Assembly: GCF_014649735.1 (NCBI RefSeq)
Contig: NZ_BMTP01000004.1
Location: forward strand, 186,001-250,000
Length of the DNA: 64,000 nucleotides
DNA from: Streptomyces lavendofoliae
GTDB taxonomy: Bacteria; Actinomycetota; Actinomycetes; Streptomycetales; Streptomycetaceae
Reading direction: 5' to 3'
Below, piece after piece: positions 55,031-62,961 of the stretch. Each line of letters begins with the position of its first letter. Position 1 is the stretch's first letter. Position numbers and translations under genes: made by a program. The notes beneath the pieces were generated by a model that saw nothing but the letters and a program-made list of their open reading frames with translations, searched no databases and was not told the origin of the DNA.

Positions 55031-58000
55031 TCAGGCCGCTGCCGACAGAGCCAGCAGGGACCGCACCTCGGCGGCCTCCGACACGTCCGACTCCTGGTAG
55101 AGCGCGAGCGCCTCCTGCCAGCAGGCCCGCGCGCGGTCGCTCTGGCCGAGGGCGTCGAGAGCCTTGCCGAGCACGGTCAGGGAGTTGCCGCGCATGCGGT
55201 CACCGCCGATGCAGCCCATCGCCAGGGCCTGTTCGGCGTGCTGGGCGGCGTGAGCCGGGCGCCGGGACTTCAGGTGGGCCTCCGCCAGCCGGAAGTGTGT
55301 GGCGCCCTCCCAGAGCCGCTGACGGTTCTTGGCGAAGATGCGCAGGGCCTCGAACAGCTCCTTGAGCGCCTCGGCGTTGCGGTTGGCGTGGGTGAGCGCG
55401 ACCCCCAGCGCGTAGCGGCCGTTGGCGAGCCGCAGCGCGAGGTCCATGCGGTCGTAGATCTCGATGCCCTGACGCGCCAGGTCGATGGCCGTCGCCGTAC
55501 GACCGGTGAGCAGGTGCAACCGGGAGAGGTTGCACAGGGCGCTCGCGGCACCGGGCAGGTTCCCGTCCGCGCGGGACCCCTCCACCGCCGAGGCCAGGTG
55601 CTCCTCGGCTTCCTGGTGCCGGCCACGGATGGCGGCGATGATCCCCCGGTCGTTGTCCGCCCAGTACACCGGCGCCGTGTCGCCCACCCCGACGGCCAGC
55701 GCCCGCGCGTTGCGCGCCTCCTCGTCGGCCTCGTCGTACCGGCCCGCCACCAGGTGGACGTTGGTGAGGGCCGTACGGGCACGCGCCTCGGCGCGGAGGT
55801 CGCCGGCGCGGCGGGCCGCCTCGCGGGCGGCCACCGCGGCGGCTTCGTACTGCTTGGAGTTGGCGCCCGACTCCGCGAGGTCCTTCGCCGCCCACAGCAG
55901 GTCCACCGCGCGGCGCAGGCCGGTGCCGGCCGTCGACTGGCGGGCGCACGCGAGGAGGCAGTTGGCCTCCGTGTAGAGCCAGTCGAGGGCCGCGTGGCGG
56001 TCGGTGAAGGTCAGACCGGCGTACGTGGTCGGTTCCAGGTGGTCGACCAGGCGGTCGCCCGGGCGCTCGATGGCGTAGACCCGGGCCGCCGTCGCGAGGT
56101 AGAAGTCCAGCAGCCGGGAGAGGGCCGACAGGCGCTCCGTGGGCGGCTGTTCGTCGCGGTCGGCGCATGCACGCGCGTAGAGGCGGACCAGGTCGTGGTA
56201 GCGGTAGCGGCCGGGCGCGGCCGACTCCAGGAGGGACGTGTCGACCAGGGACTCCAGGAGGTCCTCCGCCTCGTGGAGGGGGAGGTCCAGGACGGCCGCC
56301 GCCGCCGCGAGGGAGATGTCCGGGCCGTCGGCGAGGCCCAGCAGGCGGAACGCGCGCGCCTGGGCGGGCTCCAGCTGGCCGTAGCCCAGTTCGAAGGTGG
56401 CCTTGACGGCGAGGTCGCCCGCCTGGAGCTCGTCCAGACGGCGGCGCTCGTCGGCGAGCTTGGCCGCGAGCACGGTGACCGTCCACGTGCGGCGCGCCGC
56501 CAGGCGGGACGCGGCGATACGGATGGCCAGCGGTAGGAAGCCGCACGCGGCGACCACGTCCAGCGCCGCCTCCCGCTCCGCCTGCACCCGCTCGGCGCCC
56601 ACGATCCTGGTGAAGAGCTGGAGCGCCTCCTCGGGCGACATCACGTCCAGGTCCACCAGGTGCGCGCCCGCCAGGTCGACCATCCGGACCCGGCTGGTGA
56701 CCAGCGCGGCACACCCGGCCGTACCCGGCAGCAGCGGCCTGACCTGCGCGGCGTCCCGCGCGTTGTCCAGCAGGACCAGCACCCGCCGCCCGGCGAGCGT
56801 GGACCGGTACAGCGCGGCCCGCTCGTCGAGGGTGTCGGGGACGGCCGAGTCCTGGATGCCCAGCGCCCGCAGGAAGGCGCCCAGCACGGTCTCGGGCTCC
56901 GCCGCCCGTGCCCCCGCGCCCTGGAGGTCCACGTACAGCTGCCCGTCCGGGAAGCGGGGGCGTGCCGCGTGCGCGACGTGCACGGCGAGCGTCGTCTTGC
57001 CGACCCCGCCGATGCCCGCCAGCGCCGACACGGCCATCACCGAGCCCTCCGCGGTGACCAGCCGGTCGCTCAGCTCCCGTACGAACGCCACCCGCCCGGT
57101 GAAGTCCGGGACCGTGGCGGGCAGTTGCGCGGGGCGTGAGACGGCGGGGGCGGGGGAGGGGTCCTCGACCGGGCGGGCCAGCTCCGCGTCCGCCCGCAGG
57201 ATGCGCTGCTGGAGCCGTGCCAGCTCCGGGCGAGGATCGACGCCCAGCTCGTCGGCGAGGAGCCGGCGCGTGTCGGCGTACACGGCGAGCGCCTCCGCCT
57301 GCCGCCCGCTGCGGTACAGGGCCAGCATCAGCAGCTCCCGCAGCCGCTCGCGCAGGGGGTGCGCCGCGGTGAGAGCCGTCAGCTCGGACACCGCCTCCGC
57401 GTGGTGCCCGCACTCCAGGTCCAGGTCGAGCCGGGTCTCCAGCAGCTGGAGCCGCCACTCCTCCAGGCGGGCGCGCTGCGTCTCCGCGTAGGGACCGGGC
57501 ACGGACGCGAGGGGCTCGCCGTCCCACAGGCCGAGCGACTCGTCGATCAGCACCCGGGCCCGCACCCGGTCGCCGCCCACCCGCGCCTTCTCCGCCTCGG
57601 CGGCCAGCTCCTGCGCGACGCTCAGGTCCAGGGCGTCGGAGCGGCCCCGGATCGCGTACCCGCCCGACTCGCTGACGAGCACGCCCGGCGGGAGGACCTT
57701 GCGCAGCCGGGAGGCGTACGTCCGTACCGCCGCGAGGGCCTGCGAGGGCGGCTCGTCGCCCCAGATGGCGTCGATCAGCTCGGCGGCCGTCGCCGTGCGC
57801 CCGTCGCGCAGCAGCAGCGCGGCCAGCAGGGCCCGCTGCTGCGGGGAGCCGGACGGCAGGGCCGCGTCGTCGCGCCAGGCGCGTACCGGACCGAGCACGG
57901 CGAACCGCAGGTCGGCGTGCGCGTCCTGCCCGTCGCCGCGCGGGCCGTCGCCCTGGTCGCCGCCCACGCGCGGGCCGTCGTGCTCGCCGTGCGGGCCGCC

Positions 58001-58093
58001 GCGCCGGCCGCGCGCGCCGGCGTCGCCGCCCGCGGCGGGACCCGGCTGCGGAGCGCGCTGCTCCGGCACTCGTGGCCCGTCTTCACGGTCCAT
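55031..58093 (-). CDS. afsR: Pathway-pleiotropic regulator AfsR (SARP-NB-ARC-TPR)
   Basis: A 1020-residue regulator. A low-complexity N-terminus (1-60, GD/GE/GP-rich) precedes the SARP DNA-binding wHTH (about 62-150, FAVLGPVRAWRDD...LRKVLPPG), BTAD domain (about 155-305), NB-ARC ATPase with P-loop GIGGVGKTT (360-368) and VLVLLDNARDA, then about eight TPR repeats to the C-terminus. It is phosphorylated by AfsK and other kinases, integrates with PhoP, and activates afsS downstream. ATG 58093 is chosen from GGGGGAG just upstream and the family start MDxxxGPRVPEQ; the frame extends 93 codons further without support. Confidence 0.95.
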   Translation of the reverse strand: MDREDGPRVPEQRAPQPGPAAGGDAGARGRRGGPHGEHDGPRVGGDQGDGPRGDGQDAHADLRFAVLGPVRAWRDDAALPSGSPQQRALLAALLLRDGRTATAAELIDAIWGDEPPSQALAAVRTYASRLRKVLPPGVLVSESGGYAIRGRSDALDLSVAQELAAEAEKARVGGDRVRARVLIDESLGLWDGEPLASVPGPYAETQRARLEEWRLQLLETRLDLDLECGHHAEAVSELTALTAAHPLRERLRELLMLALYRSGRQAEALAVYADTRRLLADELGVDPRPELARLQQRILRADAELARPVEDPSPAPAVSRPAQLPATVPDFTGRVAFVRELSDRLVTAEGSVMAVSALAGIGGVGKTTLAVHVAHAARPRFPDGQLYVDLQGAGARAAEPETVLGAFLRALGIQDSAVPDTLDERAALYRSTLAGRRVLVLLDNARDAAQVRPLLPGTAGCAALVTSRVRMVDLAGAHLVDLDVMSPEEALQLFTRIVGAERVQAEREAALDVVAACGFLPLAIRIAASRLAARRTWTVTVLAAKLADERRRLDELQAGDLAVKATFELGYGQLEPAQARAFRLLGLADGPDISLAAAAAVLDLPLHEAEDLLESLVDTSLLESAAPGRYRYHDLVRLYARACADRDEQPPTERLSALSRLLDFYLATAARVYAIERPGDRLVDHLEPTTYAGLTFTDRHAALDWLYTEANCLLACARQSTAGTGLRRAVDLLWAAKDLAESGANSKQYEAAAVAAREAARRAGDLRAEARARTALTNVHLVAGRYDEADEEARNARALAVGVGDTAPVYWADNDRGIIAAIRGRHQEAEEHLASAVEGSRADGNLPGAASALCNLSRLHLLTGRTATAIDLARQGIEIYDRMDLALRLANGRYALGVALTHANRNAEALKELFEALRIFAKNRQRLWEGATHFRLAEAHLKSRRPAHAAQHAEQALAMGCIGGDRMRGNSLTVLGKALDALGQSDRARACWQEALALYQESDVSEAAEVRSLLALSAAA

Positions 58094-58212
58094 AGCTCCC
58101 CCTGCCCGTACCCCGCTGGTTCCGCCCTCGACAGTCTGCCTTGTCGATGGCGTTTGCGTCAGCAGTGGGTGACGCTCTGCACAAGGTCGTGACACGATCT
58201 CCCGGCCATTGA

Positions 58213-58229
58213 CCTGACGATCCGTCAGG
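58213..58229. promoter_or_regulatory. CCTGACG-N3-CGTCAGG inverted repeat upstream of afsR / pentapeptide gene
   Basis: Perfect 7-3-7 inverted repeat in the divergent region between afsR and the pentapeptide gene, 120 bases from the afsR start and 58 bases before the other. The core TGACG-N3-CGTCA also occurs at 38506-38520. Confidence 0.5.
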
Positions 58230-58286
58230 GCGAACCCGGCGCGGGCCCGGTCCTCGTTGTCGGTGGCGGCCGCTTCAATGGGCCGC

Positions 58287-58880
58287 ATGGTGAACGCACG
58301 CGATCTCGTCGTCCGTGGTGAGGACTGGTACGCCCGGAAGCTGGGCCCCGGTACCGCGTACACGGGCTGCACCTTCTACGACACGGACTGGACGGAGGTC
58401 GTGAACGAGGGGGCGGTCTTCGACGAGTGCGTCTTCTCCGGCGTGCGGTTCAACGCCTCGCGCCACACGGGCGCCGCCTTCACCAACTGCACCTTCCGCA
58501 CGTGCGGCTTCTTCGACGCGCGCTTCGAGCGGTGCAAGGTCGTCGGCAGCCGTTTCGAGCGGTCGACGTTCGGGCTCCTGGGGGTCTCCGGCGGCGACTG
58601 GTCGTTCGCCGGCTTGCGGGGCGCCGACCTGCGGAAGGCCGACTTCGACGGCGTGCGGCTCCGGGAGGCGGACCTGACCGGCGCCCGGCTGGACGGGGCG
58701 ACCCTCGTCCGCTGCGACCTGTCCGGTGCGGCCCTCCACGGCGCCCGGCTGAAGGGCGCGGACCTCCGGGGCAGCGACCTGTCGTCGCTGGACCCCCTGA
58801 CGGTGGAGCCGGCGGGCGCCCGGATCGACCTGGAACAGGCGGCGGTCATCGCCACGGCGCTGGGGTTCGAACTGGGCTGA
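58287..58880 (+). CDS. Pentapeptide-repeat protein
   Basis: A 197-residue right-handed quadrilateral beta-helix protein: A(D/N)LxG-type pentapeptides run from about residue 30 (CTFYDTDWTEV) to 165, best in LRGADLRKADFDGVRLREADLTGARLDGATLVRCDLSGAALHGARLKGADLRGSDL. Such proteins may mimic DNA or scaffold; role here unknown. No clear ribosome site: ATG 58287, ATG 58278 and GTG 58290 are all possible. Divergent from afsR. Confidence 0.88.
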   Translation: MVNARDLVVRGEDWYARKLGPGTAYTGCTFYDTDWTEVVNEGAVFDECVFSGVRFNASRHTGAAFTNCTFRTCGFFDARFERCKVVGSRFERSTFGLLGVSGGDWSFAGLRGADLRKADFDGVRLREADLTGARLDGATLVRCDLSGAALHGARLKGADLRGSDLSSLDPLTVEPAGARIDLEQAAVIATALGFELG

Positions 58881-58930
58881 CGTACGCCTCGGCCGGTTTC
58901 GGCGGCGGGCCGCGGCGGCAGCATCCCGGC

Positions 58931-59344
58931 ATGACTCTCACGCTCGCCGAAGCCGACAAGATCCTCGCCGACAACTTCGCCCCCTGGGTGCTGGAGCTGG
59001 GGCTGTCCGTCGTGGAGGCGGGCGAGGCGCACGCCGTCCTGCGGCTGCCGTGGGACGGACGGCTGGCGCGCGAAGGGGGCGGGCTGTCGGGGCAGGCCCT
59101 CATGGCGGCCGCCGACACCGCCACGGTGATCGCGGTGTCCTCGGCGCGCGGGGCGTTCGTGCCCATGACCACCGTGCAGCAGTCCACCAGCTTCATGCGG
59201 GCGGTGACCGGCGCGGACGTCCTGGTGGACGCGCGGATCACCAAGCTGGGCCGGCGGATGGCGTTCGCGGACATCACCATGACCGCGGAGGGTGCGGCGG
59301 AGCCCGCCGCCCGTTCCTCCACGGTGTACGCGCTGCTCGGCTGA
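58931..59344 (+). CDS. PaaI-family hotdog thioesterase
   Basis: A 137-residue 4HBT/PaaI-type thioesterase: LGLSVVEAGEAHAVLRLPWDGRLAREGGGLSGQALMAAADTATVIAV and TTVQQSTSFMRAV. The catalytic Asp/Asn region is in the long helix after GGGLSGQ. Probably hydrolyses aryl- or short acyl-CoA; substrate unknown. ATG 58931. Confidence 0.88.
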   Translation: MTLTLAEADKILADNFAPWVLELGLSVVEAGEAHAVLRLPWDGRLAREGGGLSGQALMAAADTATVIAVSSARGAFVPMTTVQQSTSFMRAVTGADVLVDARITKLGRRMAFADITMTAEGAAEPAARSSTVYALLG

Positions 59345-59823
59345 TCCCCGCCGCCCGGCGGGCGGCGGGCGGGCCTCATCGGCCGGGGCGGCCGGGGCGG
59401 CCGGTCGGCCGGAGGGCGTACACGATCGGGCGTACCCCGGCAGGGTGGTTCGGGGCGGTCGGCGGCGGCCCGGAAGGGCGGTGCGGGGCGGGGCGCCGGG
59501 CCCCGCCCCGCGTACGCGCACGGCGAGCGGCGGGCGGTCGTGTGGCCCGGCCGAAAACAGCGCGGGAAAATTTGGAAACGGGCAAAACGGGCGCGGCTGC
59601 GGTTCCCGCATATCGAACGGTGCGGTTTTCACCTACCAATCGGTCGGCGTGGGTCGGAGGCAATCTTTCATTCGTTGTCAGAAGGGGCCTCCACCCCCCG
59701 CAATGCAAGGAAAAGATCGCGGAGTTCCTTCTTCCGGATGTGGAAACCGCAGCACCTAACGTCCTCTGCATGACTCAGGTAGAAGCGCGGCCCCAGGCCG
59801 GAGACACGGTAAGGGGCGTCACC
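59345..59823. other. 479-base promoter region of the APC permease
   Basis: GC-rich repeats (GGCCGGGGC) at 59380-59410, then an AT-richer patch 59560-59720 that probably contains the promoter. No small gene recognised. ATG 59770 could extend the permease. Confidence 0.5.
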
Positions 59824-61341
59824 ATGTCGGGTGGCACCGGTGACGTACGAACCAAGGGACTCGGCGGCAACTCCGTCGGACTGGTGGGCAGTGCCGTCAT
59901 CGGCATCTCGACTGTCGCCCCCGTCTACTGCCTGACCTCCACGCTGGGCTCCACGGCCGGAGAGGTCGGCGTGCAGATGCCCGCCGTCTTCCTGGCCGGA
60001 TTCCTGCCCATGCTGCTGGTGGCGTTCGCGTACCGCGAGCTCAACAAGGCCATGCCGGACTGCGGCACCTCCTTCACCTGGACGGTCAAGGCCTTCGGCC
60101 CCAAGGTCGGCTGGATGTGCGGCTGGGGCCTCGTCATCGCGACGATCATCGTCCTGTCCAACCTGGCGGGCGTCGCGACCTCCTACTTCTGGCTCCTGGC
60201 CGGTGAGATCAGCGGCAATCCGGACGTCGCCGCACTGGACGACAACAAGGGCGTCCACATCCTCACCACCCTGATCCTCATCGCCATCGCGACCGCGATC
60301 AGCTACCGGGGCATGACGGCCACCAAGAGCGTGCAGTACACGCTCGTCGGCCTCCAGCTGGTCGTGCTGGGCGTCTTCGTGGCCCTGGCCTTCTCCAAGG
60401 TCGGCAGCCCGGAGTTCCCCACCGGCACGGAGTTCTCCTGGTCCTGGCTGGACCCCTTCGCCGTGGAGTCCTTCTCCGCCTTCACCGCGGGACTCTCCCT
60501 CGCCATCTTCATATACTGGGGCTGGGACGCCTGTATGGCGACCAACGAGGAGACGACCGGCAGCGCCAAGACCCCCGGCCGCGCCGCGCTGATCACGATG
60601 ATCGTCCTCATCGGCTCCTACCTGGCCACCGGCATCGCCGCCCAGATGGTCGTCGGCGCCGGCGACAAGGGCCTCGGCCTGGCCAACCCCGAGACCTCCG
60701 ACAACGTCTTCGCCGCCCTCGCCGGCCCGGTCATGGGCAGCGCCCTCGGCGTCGCCCTCTTCGTCGCCGTCTTCGCCTCCGCCACCGCGAGCCTCCAGAC
60801 CACCTTCATCCCGGTGGCGCGCACGGTCCTCGCGATGTCGACGTACGAGGCCCTGCCGCACTCCTTCACCAAGGTCCACCCCCGGTTCAAGACCCCGGGC
60901 CTGGCCACGGTCGTCGCGGGTGCGGCCACCGGTGTCTTCTACGCGGTGATGACCCTGGCCAGCGAGAACGTCCTGGTCGACACCATCTACGCGCTCGGCC
61001 TGATGATCTGCTTCTACTACGCGCTGACCGCCTTCGCCTGCGTGTGGTTCTTCCGCCGGGAGCTCACGAACTCCGTGAAGGACGCGCTCTTCAAGGGCGT
61101 CCTGCCGGCCCTCGGCGGCCTGATGCTCACCGCCGTCTTCGCCAAGACGCTGTACGACATGTGGGACCCGGCCTACGGCTCCGGCTCCTCCGTCCTCGGC
61201 ATGGGCTCCGTGTTCGTGATCGGCGTCGGCCTGCTGCTGCTCGGCGTGGTGATCATGCTGGTGATGCAGCGCCGCAGCCCCGCGTTCTTCCGGGGCGAGG
61301 TGCTCAAGAAGGAGACCCCGTCGCTGATCGTCGCGGACTGA
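59824..61341 (+). CDS. APC-superfamily amino-acid permease
   Basis: A 505-residue permease with 12 hydrophobic helices; GLVGSAVIGISTVAPVYCLTSTLG in helix 1 and FIYWGWDACMATNEET in helix 6 are typical of the APC fold. Sequence after helix 1 (AFAYRELNKAMPDCGTSFTW) matches amino-acid/polyamine transporters of Streptomyces; substrate unknown. ATG 59824 has AAGGGG seven bases upstream; ATG 59770 is a possible longer start without a ribosome site. It ends before an 18-bp hairpin terminator. Confidence 0.9.
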   Translation: MSGGTGDVRTKGLGGNSVGLVGSAVIGISTVAPVYCLTSTLGSTAGEVGVQMPAVFLAGFLPMLLVAFAYRELNKAMPDCGTSFTWTVKAFGPKVGWMCGWGLVIATIIVLSNLAGVATSYFWLLAGEISGNPDVAALDDNKGVHILTTLILIAIATAISYRGMTATKSVQYTLVGLQLVVLGVFVALAFSKVGSPEFPTGTEFSWSWLDPFAVESFSAFTAGLSLAIFIYWGWDACMATNEETTGSAKTPGRAALITMIVLIGSYLATGIAAQMVVGAGDKGLGLANPETSDNVFAALAGPVMGSALGVALFVAVFASATASLQTTFIPVARTVLAMSTYEALPHSFTKVHPRFKTPGLATVVAGAATGVFYAVMTLASENVLVDTIYALGLMICFYYALTAFACVWFFRRELTNSVKDALFKGVLPALGGLMLTAVFAKTLYDMWDPAYGSGSSVLGMGSVFVIGVGLLLLGVVIMLVMQRRSPAFFRGEVLKKETPSLIVAD

Positions 61342-61355
61342 CGCACACCTGAGCC

Positions 61356-61397
61356 GGAAGGGCGGGCACCGTGGGACGGCACGGTGCCCGCCCTTCC
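61356..61397 (+). terminator. 18-bp perfect hairpin terminator after the permease
   Basis: GGAAGGGCGGGCACCGTG (61356-61373), loop GGACGG, exact complement 61380-61397. It lies 15 bases after the permease stop. Confidence 0.9.
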
Positions 61398-61435
61398 GTA
61401 TGCGTACGTTCCGGCAGCGGGGCAAGGTGGACGGT

Positions 61436-61753
61436 ATGTACGACCTCAACGCCATCGCCGAGGAACACCTCGTCAACGCCCACGCCGACGAGCACGGCCG
61501 CAGCGCCAACCTGATCCTGCGCGACCCGCCGCTGCGGCAGAGCGTCATCGCCCTCACCGCCGGCACCTCGCTCGACGAGCACAACACCCCGCCCGCCGCG
61601 TCCCTCCAGGTCCTGCGCGGCGTGGTGCGGGTGACGGCCCAGTCCGGTGACACGGAGCTGAGCATGGGCTCCCTGTACCTGCTGCCGCCCGAACGGCACG
61701 GCGTGACGGCGGTGACCGACGCGGCGGTCCTGCTCACCGCCGTCAACGACTGA
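61436..61753 (+). CDS. Cupin-domain protein
   Basis: A 105-residue single-cupin protein: LNAIAEEHLVNAHADEHGRSANLIL, then TAGTSLDEHNTPPAASLQVLRGVVRVTAQSG and LYLLPPERHGVTAV. Metal ligands EH/H are visible in DEHNTPP and ERHG. Function unknown. ATG 61436 with AAGGTGG upstream. Confidence 0.85.
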   Translation: MYDLNAIAEEHLVNAHADEHGRSANLILRDPPLRQSVIALTAGTSLDEHNTPPAASLQVLRGVVRVTAQSGDTELSMGSLYLLPPERHGVTAVTDAAVLLTAVND

Positions 61754-61819
61754 GGCGCCGCCCGCCGGGCGGGCGGCACCCTGGGCCGGGCGCGCCGCCG
61801 GCCGCCCCGCCGGCCGGCG

Positions 61820-62149
61820 TCAGTCCCGCGGGCTCAGCTCGGCCATGGCGTTCCAGCCGTGCTGGTCCGGCAGCTCGACGTTGACGATCTCCGGCGTGGC
61901 GGCGATGGCACCGGCCATCGCCTCCAGCCCGGCCGCGAAGTGGTCCGAGGCGACGTGCGCCGCGCCCGCCTCCCCGTCGGCGAAGGCCTCCAGCAGCACG
62001 AACCGGTTCGGGTCCTCGACGTCGCGCGACCAGTCGAAGAAGAGGTTCCCGGGCTCGGCGCGGGTGGCCCGGGTGAAGTCGCCGACCAGCGTGAGCCACT
62101 GCTCGGCGTACTCGGGGCGGACGGTGAACCTCACGGCGATGAAGATCAT
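61820..62149 (-). CDS. Antibiotic-biosynthesis monooxygenase-type protein (putative quinol monooxygenase, ABM)
   Basis: A 109-residue ABM-fold protein (YgiN-like): MIFIAVRFTVRPEYAEQWLTLVGDFTRATRAEPGNLFFDW and VLLEAFADGEAGAAHVASDHF. Forms dimeric ferredoxin-like folds; may oxidise quinols or be a detoxification factor. ATG 62149; ribosome site weak. Confidence 0.85.
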   Translation of the reverse strand: MIFIAVRFTVRPEYAEQWLTLVGDFTRATRAEPGNLFFDWSRDVEDPNRFVLLEAFADGEAGAAHVASDHFAAGLEAMAGAIAATPEIVNVELPDQHGWNAMAELSPRD

Positions 62150-62186
62150 GCCGTCACGGTGCTCCCCGCCCGGCCCGCCGTCCAGC

Positions 62187-62951
62187 TCACGCGCCCGTGT
62201 TTCCGGCAGCGTCGGAAAAGGCCCGCACCGAGCGGGCCACCGCCGCGCGCACCCGACCGTGCCGGTGGCGGAACTCCGCCGTCGGCAGCGACACCGACAG
62301 GGCGTGCCGCACCTCCGCGGCACCGGGCAGCACCATCGCCAGGCAGGTGTACGCCGGGTCCGCCTCCCCCACCGACACGGCGAACCCCCGCCCCCGCACC
62401 CGCGCCAGCTCCGCCTCGAACCGCTCCGCCACCGTGATCGTCCGGTCGGTGAAGCGGGCCATCCCGTGCTCGTCCAGGTACCGCCGCCGCACGCCCCGCG
62501 GCACCTGTGCCAGCAGCGCCTTGCCGTGCGCCGTGGCGTGCGCCCGCATCTCCGGGCCGGGTACGAAGGGGTGCGCCGTGTCCGTGACGGGCGCCGTGCT
62601 GTCCACCACGGTGATCCGCCCGTCCCGGTACGCGGAGAAGTACGCCTCCGCCCCGCTCTCCCGCCGCAGCCGCGCCAGCACCTCGGCCACGCCCGGGGCG
62701 ACCCCCACGTGCCGCTGGAACGCCCGGTGCAGTGCCGCGACCCGGGGCCCCGGCGCGTACCCGCCGCCCTCCGCGCGTACCAGGTGCCCGCGCGCCACCA
62801 GCGGCCCCAGCAGGTGGTACACGGTCGACAGCGAACACCCCAGCCGTCGCGCCAGCGCCTGCGCCCCGACGGGCCCGGCCGCGTCGGCCACCACGTCGAG
62901 GATCTCCAGCGCGCGGTCGACGGACCGGGGACCGGGGGTCGTGCTGCTCAT
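62187..62951 (-). CDS. IclR-family transcriptional regulator
   Basis: A 254-residue regulator: N-terminal wHTH (about 8-70, SVDRALEILDVVADAAGPVGAQALARRLGCSLSTVYHLLGPLVARGHLVR) and IclR effector domain (HATAHGKALLAQVP, VRGRGFAVSVGEADPAYTCLAMVLP). ATG 62951 has AAGG eight bases upstream; GTG 62957 is an alternative. The PHP-domain gene ends 11 bases upstream in the same direction; it might control it or the ABM gene. Confidence 0.9.
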   Translation of the reverse strand: MSSTTPGPRSVDRALEILDVVADAAGPVGAQALARRLGCSLSTVYHLLGPLVARGHLVRAEGGGYAPGPRVAALHRAFQRHVGVAPGVAEVLARLRRESGAEAYFSAYRDGRITVVDSTAPVTDTAHPFVPGPEMRAHATAHGKALLAQVPRGVRRRYLDEHGMARFTDRTITVAERFEAELARVRGRGFAVSVGEADPAYTCLAMVLPGAAEVRHALSVSLPTAEFRHRHGRVRAAVARSVRAFSDAAGNTGA

Positions 62952-62961
62952 GCGCACGACC

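Noticed and set aside
57694..58372. Plus-strand frames across the afsR 5' part and an afsR start upstream of 58093
   Set aside because: The plus-strand frames are shadows; upstream extension of afsR lacks a ribosome site and crosses the divergent promoter region.
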